DNA of 64,000 bases, taken from Diospyros lotus (Eukaryota; Streptophyta; Magnoliopsida; Ericales; Ebenaceae). The notes beneath the pieces are model-generated. The model worked only from the letters and a program-made list of their open reading frames with translations, was not told the origin of the DNA and did no database searches. Made by a program: the position numbers and the translations under genes. Below are positions 1 to 10,589 of this stretch, one piece after another. Positions within the stretch are counted from its first letter, which is position 1, and each line of letters begins with the position of its first letter. The stretch lies in NCBI RefSeq assembly GCF_014633365.1, contig NC_068351.1, positions 7,322,907-7,386,906 of the forward strand. The letters run 5' to 3'.

Positions 1-643
1 TGGGTTCATACAGTAATCGGGGTTTTCTAGTTTGAGGTGAGGATGTGAAGTTGTTGTAGTGGCTGCAATTGTTTTGGGGTTTTAACTGATTTTTCTTGTT
101 TACTATTAAGAGGAAATCAAAGGAATAAAAAAAGGCAATGAAGGCTTACTTGAAATTGGAGTTCGTTAGCAACTAGTTCTTCGTCCTTAGTAGGCAACTC
201 CCTTTTCTCTTTGTGTAACTCTTCCTCTCAATCATTGTGTGTTATGCTAAATCACTGCATGATGTCCATCTCCCCTATTAAATTCTTTTATAGTACACCA
301 ATCCAAATCCTTGAGACATTTGGTCTTGATGAAATATCCCTTTCCTATAGGGATATGTACGTGGGGAAGGAGTTATCTTTTCTTTTATGTATATGCATAC
401 GTATCTACTTTGTTGGATTTTACAATAGAATCCATCTTGAACAAGGAGTTGGTTTATTTTCCAATTTTAGCTGAATGCATCACTATCTTTTATTATTATA
501 AATATTCTTAATATTATTATCCTAATTTTTGTGTTTATTATTATCTTATATATTTATCCATATCTATATTTTCTTATATTTTTAATTATTATCCCTGCTA
601 AAATTTTGGGTGTCTACAGTTACCCTGGGGAAAATCGTTGCAC
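1..643. other. AT-rich non-coding stretch at the window edge
   Basis: No convincing gene or element is visible. The short open frames here show no motif and have AT-rich, random-looking composition. Because the ELMO-domain gene runs leftward out of the window, this stretch is probably part of its next intron; its remaining exons must lie beyond position 1. Confidence 0.5.
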
Positions 644-691
644 CTGTAAAAGACTAAGTGATGGTGGAAGAAGCCTCTTTGTTTATCCATT
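644..691 (-). pseudogene. Degenerate second copy of the 3' half of ELMO-gene exon 3
   Basis: On the minus strand this 48-nt stretch repeats the end of the exon at 946-1058, including the TTACAG|GT donor. By eye about three quarters of positions match. In the same frame it reads NG-stop-TKRLLPPSLSLLQ, against [16 protein letters not shown] in the functional exon. The in-frame TAA means it cannot be used as coding sequence in that frame. It looks like an old local exon duplication that decayed. The upstream half of the exon is not recognisable. Confidence 0.5.
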
Positions 692-945
692 TTAAGAAGC
701 AAATGAAAATAGAGAATATAAATAGCCCCACCATGTCAGCAACTCGAGTTTTAAAGAATAGAGAATGATCAAATATGTTCAAACATTTATGAATCTTCGA
801 CTCAGAGGCATTTCAAAGCTTTAGTAGTTGGACATAAACATACAAGTATCAGTAATATACTATGAACTCATTGCTCCCAATATGTTCGAAAGAAAAAGAA
901 AGAAAATTTCCATCAAGAGAACAATCAGGATCATTTATGTTATAC

Positions 946-1058
946 CTGTAATGGACTAAGTGGTCGTGCAAGCAGCTTCCTGGTTTGTCCATTGTGAGTG
1001 ATAGATGGTAAGGGCAAAAGTCTTCCAATTAGTGCTCCAGATCCAAGAACAATGTTTG
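946..1058 (-). CDS. ELMO gene coding exon 3
   Basis: 113 nt between acceptor CTGTAG|CAA and donor TTACAG|GTATAA. It completes an alanine codon with exon 2 ([10 protein letters not shown]) and ends at LARPLSPLQ in phase 0. The next exon expected from the family is not in the window. Confidence 0.8.
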
Positions 1059-4000
1059 CTACAGAAATCAAGGATAAATTATAATCAACATATCTGATGG
1101 CCTTTGGAAAAAATGAACCATCTGAATTTGCAACAACTCTCTAAACATGCCAGTTTTAAAGATTTCTCCAAGAATCATTCGATAGGAGGTATAAATCAGA
1201 ACATATACATAGAACTTTTATTTCTAATGTCCTAATCAATTGCCTACACATTTATCCGTTGTGTCAAATTGTACTACACATAATAAAGAATCCTATTCAA
1301 GTTCAAATCCTTGGAAGAGGGAAGTTGCCCACCACTGGGGGAAGACTTCTCTATCGTTCGGGCCGAGGAAAGCAGGAGCCTAGTTATGCTTGAATCTCAG
1401 CAAACTGAAGGTTTGCCATGGTATCAAGGAAGCCTAATGGAGGGAGGACAACCATGGGGAGTTAGACTGGCCACCTTAAGCCCTCCAATAAGGATGGTCT
1501 TTGGTGCACATTTTGTAAGAAGCCACGACACACAAGAGAAAATTGTTTCAAGCTTCATGGAAAGGCTCAAGTTCTAAGTTAAATTGGTGGATTCAAGGGA
1601 CGAGCACAACAATCAAGAAACGCTGCCAAAATAACAGATCAATCCCAAGATGCTTCAGCTAGCAGTGATGAACTTGGTGGACTAAGTAAGGAGGAAATTG
1701 AAAAGTTGAGAGGTTTCATCCAATCTCTTTCTGGCTCTAGTTCTACATGCTCTCTTGTCGCCTCTGGTAAGTGTCTCTCTGCTTGTTCCTTTAATGCTCA
1801 TGCCAGCCCACATCCTTCTTAATAGATTCTTAACTCAGGTGCAATTGATCACATGACACCATGTCCCACTTTTTTTGCAACCTATCAACCCCTTCCAGGC
1901 CACAACGAGATTGTTGTTGCAAATGGATCTCATATTCCTATTGCTAGTCGAGGCAACATCAATCTCATTCCCCATATCCCATTAACTAATGTTCGTCATG
2001 TTCCCAAGCTATCCACCAACCTTTTGTCTATAAGCCAACTTACTAAGTCTTTGAACTGCAGTGTTACCTTTTTCGACACACACTATATTTTTTAAGACAA
2101 GATTTCAGGGAGGATGAGACTCTACCATCTTGAGACAGTAAGCATTTTGAATGGATCAGGGCACCAATTGGCTCTCTCATCACAATGCCACCCTTCTCCT
2201 ACTACCTCCAAGATCTTGTTACAGCACTATCGGTTTAGCCATCCTCCCTTTAGTCTCTTAAAAACTATGTTTCCTATCTTATTTCACAATGTATCTCTTG
2301 ACAATCTTCATTGTAAAGTCTGTGAACTCGCCAAACATCACAGGACTTTTTTTCCTTTGGTGAATAAAATAGATGTTTTTCCTTTTCCATTAATTCATAG
2401 TGATGTATGGGGTCCTTCACAGGTTCGTAATTGCACTAGGGCTCGATGGTTTGTTTACTTTATTGATGATTGTACTCGGGTCACTTGAGTTTACCTCATG
2501 CAGGACAAATTTGACATTTCCACTATTCTTTCTAATTTTTGTTGCATGATCAAAATCTAATTTGGGGTGTGTATAAAACGATTTTGCTCGAATAATGGCA
2601 AGGACTACTTTAACCACTGTTTAAACCATTTTTTTCTAAAAGAAGGCATTATTCACGAGTCTTTTTGTGTTGATACCCCTCAAAAAATGAGGTGGCTGAT
2701 GATCTTAACCTACCTATTGCATTAAGAAAAGGCATACGAGAATGCACCAAACGTCCTATCTACCCCATATCCCATTATGTATCTAACCATAGACTGTCCT
2801 CACAATATCAAGCCTTTCTTACCTCATTAGACACTATAGAAATCCTAAGATCCATTCATGAGGCATTAAAGGATAAGAAGTGGACACTTGCTATGGAAGA
2901 GGAAATGAAAGCACTTGAAAAAAACAGAACCTGGGAGGTTATACCTAGGCCAAAGGATAAGAAACCAGTGGGATGTAAATGAGTGTTTACAATAAAATAC
3001 AAATCTGATGGGACACTTCAAAGATACAAAGCAAGATTGGTAGCAAAGGGATACACACAAACCTATGACATTGACTATCAAGTGACGCAATGTGTAGCGC
3101 GTGTGTGAAAAAACACATCAAAATAAACCCTTAAAAGAACAAACTCCAATGGTCGAAACTTGACTTTCAAAAAGATGCAAAAACAAGACTGTTTTGCTAA
3201 GAAAACCCAAATAAGTTGCTGAAATTTGATTAAGAAAAACTTGATTACAAACTCTAGATCCTAGGCATATTTATAGTATTTGGCTAATCCAAATCGATCT
3301 AATATTTGGAAAACAAAATCCAACTAGAACCCTAATAGAAATAAATCATAAATAAAAGTTAATTGGAATCATAATAAAAATAAAACCTTAATCAAACATG
3401 AAGTAGAATCCTAAATCAAATAGAAACATGAAGTAGAATCCTAAATCAAGTAGAATCATGAATTAGAATCCTAAATTAAGTAGAAACATGAAGTAGAATC
3501 CTAAATTAAGTAGAATTCTAAAACTTAAGAAGTATTAAAATATTGTTCCGGTGTTACTATTTCGGTGATACTGTTCCGGTTTGATCGAGTCGGACTTGGA
3601 TCGGGTCTTGATTGGTGACCGCATCATCAAGAAACATGTTCTCCGATAGCCAAGATGAATACAGTTAGAATACTCATTTCCTTAGCTGCTTGTTTTAATT
3701 GGTCATTGTTGTAGTTTGACATTAAGAATGCCTTCTTACATGGTGATTTAGAAGAGGAAGTTTACATGGAGCCTCCTCCTAAGTTTGAAGGATCATTTGG
3801 GGGTAATAAGGTATATTGGTTGAAAAGGCCTTGTATCGGCTAAAACAGTCTCCGATGGTTGGTTCGGAAGGTTCACAAAGGCAATGAGGGAACTGAAATA
3901 TAAACAAAGTCAGGGAGATCATACCTTGTTCATCAAGCACAATGGAGAGGATAAGATCACAGCCCTATTGATTTATGTTGATGATATTATTATTACAGGG

Positions 4001-6764
4001 AATGAAAATACTAGAAGACTTGCTCTAAGAGAACATCTGGCATGAGAATTTGAAATTAAGGACCTTGGTAAACTAAGGTACTTTCTTGGAATTGAAGTAA
4101 CTTATTCAAAAAACAACATATTTCTATCCCAAATGAAGTATATTTTGGACCTGCTAAAGGAAACAAGGAAACTTAATAGCACAGCAGCAAGCTCTCCCAT
4201 TGATCCGAATCACAAAATAGGGTAAAAAAATGTAGGTGGTGTAGTTAATAAAGACAAGAACCAAAGGTTAGTTGGTAAGCAAATATATCTGTCTCATATT
4301 AGCTCCATTAGAATAGTCAGCCAATTTATGCATCACCCACGAGAAGAACATCTACAGGCTGTCAATCGCATCCTGCATTACTTAAAGGCAACTCCGAGGA
4401 GAGGAATCATGTTTTTGAACAATGGTGGTCTGACTCTAAAAGCTTATTCTGATGCTGACTATGCAGGGTCACCTATGGACAAACAATCCATATTAGGCTA
4501 CTATATGTTTCTAGGAGGAAACTAGGAAACTTGGTCACTTGGAAGAGTAAAAAGCAAAGTGTTGTTGTGAGATCAAGTGTTGAGGTAGAGTTCAGAGCTA
4601 TGGCTCATGGAGTATGTGAACTTTTGTGGTTGAGGATTATCATAAATGACCTAAAGATCAAACTTAGAAGAAACGATGAAATTATATTGTGATAACAAGT
4701 CTACTATCAATATTGCTCATAATCTAATCCAGCATGATCGTACCAAACATATAGAGGTTGATAGACATTTCATCAAGGAAAAACTGGATAGTGGCATAAT
4801 CACTACTCCTTATATGCCAACAAAAAAATCAATTAGCTGACGTCTTAACCAAAGGTCTTCCACCAGCAAGATTTCAGGGGATTACATGGAAACTAGGAAT
4901 GGTCAACATTTACTCGCCAACTTAAGGGGGAGTGTTAGAGAAACCGAGTTTAAATAGAGGCCGAAAGAAGATGAGAAACCAAGTTTGAATAGAAGATAAG
5001 ATGAAAAAGAATATTTAAAACTAAAGAGATAAGAAAGATGAGAAGATAAAGGAGAAGATAGAGATAAGTGGTTACAAAAAACTATCACAAATGTGTTGTC
5101 TTCAGAGAAAAAGAACCAAAGGAAGGAGAAAGATACTAGCAAACCAAATTAGTTTATGTAACAACAATATTGATATTCTACATTGTCACCATTTTTTCTT
5201 CTAATTCTTAGCTTCACTTCCATTCAGCATGAAATGTTCATGCATATATATATATATATATATTTGATCACCATAATGCATGTTAATCATGAACCTAAAA
5301 AAGTGCATGTTAATCGAATGTAAGTTCTACCTTTTCTCACCCTTTCAATCTGCATAAACAACATGAGTACATGCACGAAAAAGAAATAGAGAGAATCAAC
5401 TGCATAACCAACATGAGTACATGCATGAAAAAGAAATAGAGAGAATCAACTGCATAACCAACATGAGAACATGCATTTAAAAGGCATCAAGAGAACCTAT
5501 AACATACAAAAAGAACTATTAATTGGTGGACTAAAATCACTTGCTCCATCTTGAATTAAAGGAGGGCAAGCAGGGGCAGAGCTAGTGTAGGCCCAATGAG
5601 GGCCTTGGCTCGCTACTCATTGAGGCCTACACTACCCTAAAATTTTTAACAGGGCCTCACTCATGTTAGGCTGGGTTTTTATGTAAGTCCAACTACTTTA
5701 GTTATAAAATAAAATTAATTGATAAATTAAAATTGTAAATTCTGATAATTCAATTTCAAATCCTCGCAAAGAACTATTGTAAGGTATTGAATAAATTATG
5801 TTAACTTTCAGTTTCAGTATATTTATATTACTACATTATTTCTTATTTTTTTCTTTAATAAGTTTCGCCCTCACTGGAAAATTTTCCTAGCTCCGCCCCT
5901 GAGGGTAAGTAGGTATGTTAATGACGGTAAAACCATAGGTGAACTACAAAAAATAATAAAAAGATAACTCTAAAAACACTTTCCTACTGTTTCATGTGAT
6001 AAGACAACATAAATATCATTCTACAGGGCATAAAAAAATTTTCCCCATCTCATGAGGTTGTCAGAGCATATAAAAAATAGGACCAAAGAAAATTCACACT
6101 CTTAAATTAGCTTAGAGACAAATTGGCAGAATATTTCAGCCAACAATAAAAAGAACTAAGCTGATAAATATGTGATCGAATCATCTATGTAATGCTAGTA
6201 AAACCCATACATTTAAAGGGATATACAGAAAACTATACTAAAGCAATCACATACCCAACCATTGTGCCCATTGTACAATCAACTGAGAAAATAATAGTGC
6301 CCAATGAAGGTGTTCCTTCTTCCGTTCATCATCCCATGTGTCTTCATATGTGGACCCCTATAATGTAGATAGGTATCAAATTTTTCATTCACAAAACTTC
6401 TTTCGGTACTTTGATTCTTGGTGTGAATTTTGATAAACGAACAACTTATTTTCTGTTAATAGCTTTGGGCTATACATTGAAGATCCAGAAAAATGAGAAT
6501 TTGACAAGCAGGATGCTAATTATTCATGAAGGTGATTATCATACTCAATTGTAACTTAAAAGACATGAAAACTACAAAAGCATAAAAGGAACGGCGAAAG
6601 ACAATCAGAAGAGACAAGTTCACCTCTACGGGGCTCCCACCATAATCATAATTTCCAAGTAAGGGTTCATTTAAACCATCCCGCACTGAGGTGTTCACAT
6701 GTTCGCGTCCTTTTCCATCAACATCCCCATGGTGGAGTCTTCTCCTCAATGTTCGCGATGTCAT
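946..6764 (-). CDS. ELMO-domain-containing protein gene, N-terminal part (three coding exons)
   Basis: Joining 6764-6624, 6357-6255 and 1058-946 on the minus strand gives 119 residues in one frame, all junctions GT-AG. It starts [19 protein letters not shown], then [44 protein letters not shown] and RPLSPLQ. I recognise this as the conserved N-terminal extension of a plant ELMO-domain family, which precedes the ELMO domain (related to engulfment/motility and Arl-GAP proteins). That domain, and the rest of the protein, lie beyond the window start. The start ATG follows an in-frame stop and a plausible acceptor (TCGCAG) ten bases upstream, so a non-coding first exon near 7.1-7.2 kb is likely. 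The intron between exons 2 and 3 (1059-6254) is swollen by an oppositely oriented copia element. Family identity rests on recalled similarity, not a search. Confidence 0.8.
1297..2488 (+). pseudogene. Copia B gag end, protease and integrase start
   Basis: Gag remnants include a zinc knuckle, [14 protein letters not shown] (C-x2-C-x4-H-x4-C). The protease active-site region reads [11 protein letters not shown], with N in place of the catalytic [18 protein letters not shown] marks the protease end. The integrase start shows HYRFSHP and [10 protein letters not shown] (the zinc-binding half), then HSDVWGPS and FIDDCTRVT with the first catalytic D of the DDE core, followed by a stop. Several frameshifts and stops interrupt the frame. 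Confidence 0.8.
2489..3082 (+). pseudogene. Copia B integrase remnant and reverse transcriptase start
   Basis: The integrase core continues in broken frames to VDTPQK at about 2687, where the C-terminal half is lost. The sequence then joins directly to the linker [19 protein letters not shown] and the RT start ([34 protein letters not shown]). The frame is cut at 3082 by a solo LTR. Confidence 0.75.
3083..3626 (-). mobile_element. Solo LTR (544 bp) inside copia B reverse transcriptase
   Basis: The insert begins TGACGC and ends GCATCA, with a perfect 5-bp target duplication TCAAG at 3078-3082 and 3627-3631. Removing it rejoins the RT frame (DIDYQ to ETCSP). The only TATA-like sequence (CTATAAATA, minus strand, near 3275) suggests the minus orientation. 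No coding sequence, binding site or polypurine tract is inside, as expected for LTR-LTR recombination. Confidence 0.85.
3394..3513 (+). repeat. 30-bp tandem repeat, four copies, inside the solo LTR
   Basis: The unit contains CATGAAGTAGAATCCTAAAT and recurs with a period of 30 bp (CATG at 3397, 3427, 3457 and 3487), with a few substitutions between copies. Confidence 0.85.
3627..4930 (+). pseudogene. Copia B reverse transcriptase and RNase H remnants
   Basis: RT motifs: [18 protein letters not shown], the catalytic [11 protein letters not shown] (YVDD), [13 protein letters not shown]. RNase H motifs: [39 protein letters not shown]. Stops and frameshifts occur throughout, so no functional product is possible. 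Confidence 0.85.
4933..5230 (+). repeat. Copia B 3' LTR
   Basis: Starts TGTTAGAGAAACC directly after the polypurine tract. The end is placed at a CA near 5230 by composition; there is no partner LTR to fix it. Confidence 0.55.
5244..5263. repeat. (AT)n microsatellite
   Basis: About ten uninterrupted AT units. Confidence 0.9.
5351..5480. repeat. 50-bp tandem repeat, about 2.6 copies
   Basis: The unit starts TGCATAACCAACATGAGTAC. Copies are at 5351-5400 and 5401-5450, with a partial diverged third from 5451. The first two differ at only two positions. Confidence 0.9.
5571..5901. mobile_element. hAT-type MITE (331 bp) in the ELMO intron
   Basis: Terminal inverted repeats CAGGGGCAGAGCTAG and CTAGCTCCGCCCCTG pair with one mismatch. 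The flanking 8-bp duplication is AGGGCAAG / AGGGTAAG (7 of 8). TIR type, 8-bp duplication and lack of coding sequence fit a non-autonomous hAT element. Confidence 0.85.
6255..6357 (-). CDS. ELMO gene coding exon 2
   Basis: 103 nt between acceptor ATTATAG|GGG and donor TTGG|GTATGT. It encodes [18 protein letters not shown] followed by the hydrophobic [12 protein letters not shown] stretch, and ends in phase 1. It is in no long open reading frame and was found by following the protein family. Confidence 0.8.
6624..6764 (-). CDS. ELMO gene coding exon 1
   Basis: 47 codons, from ATG at 6764-6762 to the donor GAG|GTGAAC, phase 0. It encodes the basic start MTSRTLRRR and the [11 protein letters not shown] segment. 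Reading past the donor gives no family-like sequence. Confidence 0.8.
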
Positions 6765-7072
6765 TGTTTTATGACTGCGAGCCAAAGGGCATCAATATGA
6801 TGAATCAAACAACCTTTTTAGCTACACTTAAGTCTAAGTACATCTACACTAAGCTACATATCATCACCTACACAACTCAAACAATTTAACCGGGAAATCG
6901 TAATTCCAACCAAACTCGAAAGCGCGAGAGCGCCAGGAATAATTGAGCAAGCAGTAAACAAGAACAACAGCATACAGATAAACCCCGGTACCAAAAATTC
7001 AGAAGAAAATAAAACCCTAACAGGAAAGAGATGGGGTTTAATTAACCGTGAAGAAGAGAGGATTTACGAGAA

Positions 7073-7260
7073 CCAGACGGAGAGCCTGCTGGGATGGAGG
7101 GCAGTGACCAGTGACGCCCTTCGGATCGAAGAACGATAACGTTCCGATCCGATTTTCCCAGCCGACAACTCCAATTTTTGATACTTTCTTTCCTTGTAAT
7201 TTTGCTTCGGTTGTCCACTTGGAAATACTTAGAATTGCTCCGTCGCTATATAATTGTGTT
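7073..7260 (-). promoter_or_regulatory. Probable ELMO promoter TATA box and non-coding first exon
   Basis: On the minus strand AATTATATAGCG at about 7242-7253 is a TATA-like sequence. About 35 bases downstream would start a transcript running to a donor-like TCTC|GTAAAT near 7073, which could splice to the acceptor just before the ATG-containing exon (about 6774). Inferred from position and signals only. Confidence 0.4.
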
Positions 7261-7339
7261 CGATCGAAGGATTGACGAGGAAGAAAGAAACCGATGATGA
7301 AGATATTACATGAGGAGACTTGGCCTGCTCTGCCCAACT

Positions 7340-8418
7340 ATTTATTATTCTTAAAGTTAATTATATTATATTTTAATTTAAAAATAGTTACTTTCGCATT
7401 AAGCATGTCAGTCTAGGTAGGGGCGTAAAAACAAACGGGTAAACTATGAAAACCGATCATGCCGAATTGCATCGAGCGATTCTTTCAAGCTAGTAGCATG
7501 ATTTGAGAAATACTCAAATCGTATGATTTGCGATTTAAGATTTCTCGATTTGATTAAAAATAAAATCGATCAAGTATTTATATTAATAAAAAATTAAAAA
7601 ATATATAAATCTAAATGTAAGACTCTCAACTGACTTATTTCCCCTTCTTTATAATTTCATGTTACAATCTCGCTCTTTCTCACACACATTCTTTTCTAAG
7701 AGTACTATTGTAAATCATCGATTTTGCAAAATCCAACCGTCCGATTTTGAATCCGATCGGACTTTTACTATGAAAGTAGTTCTTATCTATAAGAAGGTAA
7801 GTCTTTTAATTTTATCAACTTTATTTTAGAATAGATCCATGATATATATATACATATATATACATATATATACACGTGATTTGGGTTTGATTGAAAATTT
7901 AAACTTAGATCTACAAAGATTTAACTGTCGGATCTTACTAGTTTTTGAGTATATTAGTCGATGGGGGTAAGGGTGTCAGAGGGTTGCCTATGATTGCTAG
8001 AAAACTGCAAGTCGCGATGGCCGGTGCTGATTGGCAATGTTTTTTCATTTTCATTGAAGATAAAAAATCAAATCTACGAAAATCCAGCCGTTAGATCTGC
8101 CTCATTTTTGGATATATTAACCCCCTTGACTTGACATTTCTAATGGTAGGCTTTAATCATGTGAATATTCGGGCGACGGTGGTTGCTGATGGCGGTGATT
8201 GTAGCTGGTACTGACTGTTTTGGGGGTTGGCAATTCTTAGGTGATTTGATCTTGTATTTATTCAATTTTCATGTAATCTAATTATTTTGTTAGGTAACGT
8301 TGACAATTATGGCCTCCGAAACTGCGAAGAGAAAGCACCAGATGAAGCAGTAAAGGAAGCACAAACCACGAAAATCACATCAAACTAGACTGCGTTGTTT
8401 GGTTTAACGCCAAACTGC
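7340..8418. other. AT-rich intergenic DNA
   Basis: No gene is visible between the ELMO 5' end and the 8.4-kb repeat. It contains a (TA/CATA) microsatellite at about 7841-7876. Confidence 0.5.
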
Positions 8419-8572
8419 ATATGTGGTTTGGCATATTAACTCTCCTTTATATCACCCAAACCACATCGTGCCAACCCCTATGTCTAGGGATAGAATATGT
8501 GGTTTGGCATATTAACTCTCCCTTATATCACCTAAACCACATCGTGCCAACCTCTATGTCTAGGGATAGAAT
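8419..8572. repeat. 76-bp direct repeat with internal inverted arms
   Basis: Two nearly identical copies begin ATATGTGGTTTGGCATATTA. Within each, GTGGTTTGG near the start pairs with CCAAACCAC (CTAAACCAC in the second copy) about 40 bases later, so each unit can fold into a hairpin. A short remnant of a third copy follows. Confidence 0.85.
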
Positions 8573-8949
8573 ATGTGAAGATTGATTTGGTGATTGTTGT
8601 TGTTGAGATATAATAATAGATTTATTTGATTGAAAATATTATCATCAACCTATTTAAGTCTGTAAAGAAGAAATAATCAAAGAATAGAGGAAAGTTTTTG
8701 CACAAACAATTCTATACTTAAATCAGATAAGAAAACGATGAAACATATATTGAAACCAATATTAGAGATGTACCTTTTCTATAAAAGATTATGGAGTAAT
8801 CATAAGTTATCTAAGATTAGGATTCTTATAAACAACATTTTATTTGTTGCAAATGATTTTTATTCTCTTGAAGGAATTTTTTGACGTCAAAATTACTCAA
8901 TTTGCGCATTGCATGAGACATCGTCTTTAAAAAAAATGTTCTAGCAATA

Positions 8950-9300
8950 AACTCACTTTCGAGGGGCGAGATTACCCCACCACTGAGATCAACTCTTAGG
9001 CTACAATCGACATGTGGCAGCCTTGGACTGTAGTTGGCCTACACGCTACCATTGGTGGAGGGAGACTACCCCTTCCGAGAATTATTTCCCACAATGGTCT
9101 CTCGCACCTTGTTTGTAGGGGTGGTCTTCTGTCGAAAACCCTTGCAGTTGCTGCGATTGGCCCACAAAGGCCAACTTTTGCAAGAGAACCCTACGGCTAC
9201 TGTGCCCAGCTCGAGGGGAGGAGGGTCATTTTTCGCGAGAGACCCTCATGATTGTCATCCACCACAAGAGATCTGATCCTCTACGGCCTTCTAATGGTAG
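8950..9300. other. GC-rich patch in AT-rich intergenic DNA
   Basis: About 300 bp is clearly richer in G and C than its surroundings, and short frames on the plus strand stay open by composition. No protein motif was recognised. It may be the remnant of an inserted element. Confidence 0.35.
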
Positions 9301-10452
9301 GTCAACCCAGTTAATTTGAGTTAACTCATTTATTATTATTTTATAAATTAATTCTTTTTGACCTTTTTATCTTGACACAAAGAGTCATGAATTGGTTAAT
9401 TAGGCTCTTAGTTTCTTCAAAGCTCTTGCTTTTCTTATCAATCTTTCTTTTATCAACGCTCTTTAATGGGACTAAAATAATTATAAAAATGTTGATTTCA
9501 TCCATAATCCTGCTGTTATTAGTTGGGTTTTGTTAAAGGGCTTCAATTCAAGGCGTCTAAGGCCTCTTTCGCTTTCTGTTGAAATAAAGCGATTCAGTGA
9601 ATATATTTGGTCAGTTTTCTTCTTTTTTTAAATAGTTCTTTTTTGGGTTACAAAGGAAAAGCAAAACTTGCCTTTAGTTGTAGAAGACTTTTTTTTTTTA
9701 ATTTTAAAGTCCAACTTTATAACTAAACTTTCTTTTACATTTTATGTTTTAAAAAATTTAAAAAGCATACTTTTCTATTTTTTATTTTATAATTAAACAT
9801 TCATCCATTTAATAAAAATTTAAAATTAAACGATTAAAAAATTATTTGTATAACCGAAAAAGACTCCAATCACAAGCAAAAAATGAAATTATTGTAAACA
9901 AAATTATCCTCAATTAACATTAAAATTACATAGCACATGTCAACAAATAATATTAACTACATAAATATTTTATTGTTAAAAAACACTTTTCTTATTCATC
10001 AAAGAAATAAAAAACAAACGCTTTACTTAAATCACTTATCAAACAGATACAGATTTCTCAAATAATCTAGCTAAACACCGAATATGTTCCTTTATAAAAT
10101 GATTCTTATGAATATATGTATATATATATATAATATAATATTTCAACACAAATTCACAACAAAGTCAAGCGGGTAATAACACGATAGCCCAGAGTTGTTG
10201 GGTCACAAGCATAAAGCTGCTACATCGTTGATAATCATTCAACAAAGCATTTATGAAAAATCTATTGATCCTAAAAAGAGTGTCCCCATGACTGCAGATT
10301 GGATAATAGATAACAGATTAGCTGGCTGCATACGAGGATTTCCCCTGTAGCTCTGTTGTAAGCACGAATTGTTACTTTATAAACATTAGTAAAATGGTAC
10401 TTACTGCTACTTCGCTATCATTTCAAAGCAGTACAAGAAGCTTGGATGGGTT
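9301..10452. other. AT-rich intergenic DNA downstream of the CID gene
   Basis: Nothing recognisable. Long A/T runs occur, and the right end may include the 3' UTR of the minus-strand CID gene. Confidence 0.45.
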
Positions 10453-10473
10453 GGGGGGGGGGGGGGGGGGGGG
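10453..10473. repeat. 21-bp poly-G tract
   Basis: Uninterrupted G run on the plus strand (C on the transcribed strand), 117 bp past the CID stop codon and so possibly in its 3' UTR. Confidence 0.9.
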
Positions 10474-10589
10474 ATTGTATGCAGAGAGGACATCTACGGG
10501 TAAAAGTACACATTATAAAACACAAAAGCAACTCATTATGATGTCAAAGATGCCTATTAATGTACAAAATGGCCCGGCCTCGCTGGGCG

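Larger units (their letters stand above)
1297..5230 (+). mobile_element. Copia B: 5'-truncated Ty1/copia element in the ELMO intron
   Basis: Plus-strand copia polyprotein remnants in the order gag, protease, integrase, reverse transcriptase, RNase H, ending in a polypurine tract (AAGGGGGAG, 4924-4932) and a 3' LTR. The match begins inside gag; the 5' LTR, binding site and gag N-terminus are missing. It lies antisense to the host gene. Its sequence resembles copia C (26.6-32.2 kb) and copia D (35.9-41.5 kb), so the three belong to one subfamily. Many stops and frameshifts show it is dead. Confidence 0.85.

Noticed and set aside
3394..3513. Regular 30-bp repeats considered as a CRISPR-like array
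   Set aside because: Units are contiguous and nearly identical with no spacers, in a plant solo LTR.
7038..7337. 99-codon minus-strand frame at the ELMO 5' end
   Set aside because: It overlaps the putative promoter TATA and first non-coding exon; the translation is not conserved-looking.
9012..9276. Two overlapping plus-strand frames of about 80 codons
   Set aside because: They result from GC-rich composition; no motif, no splice context and no codon bias pattern.
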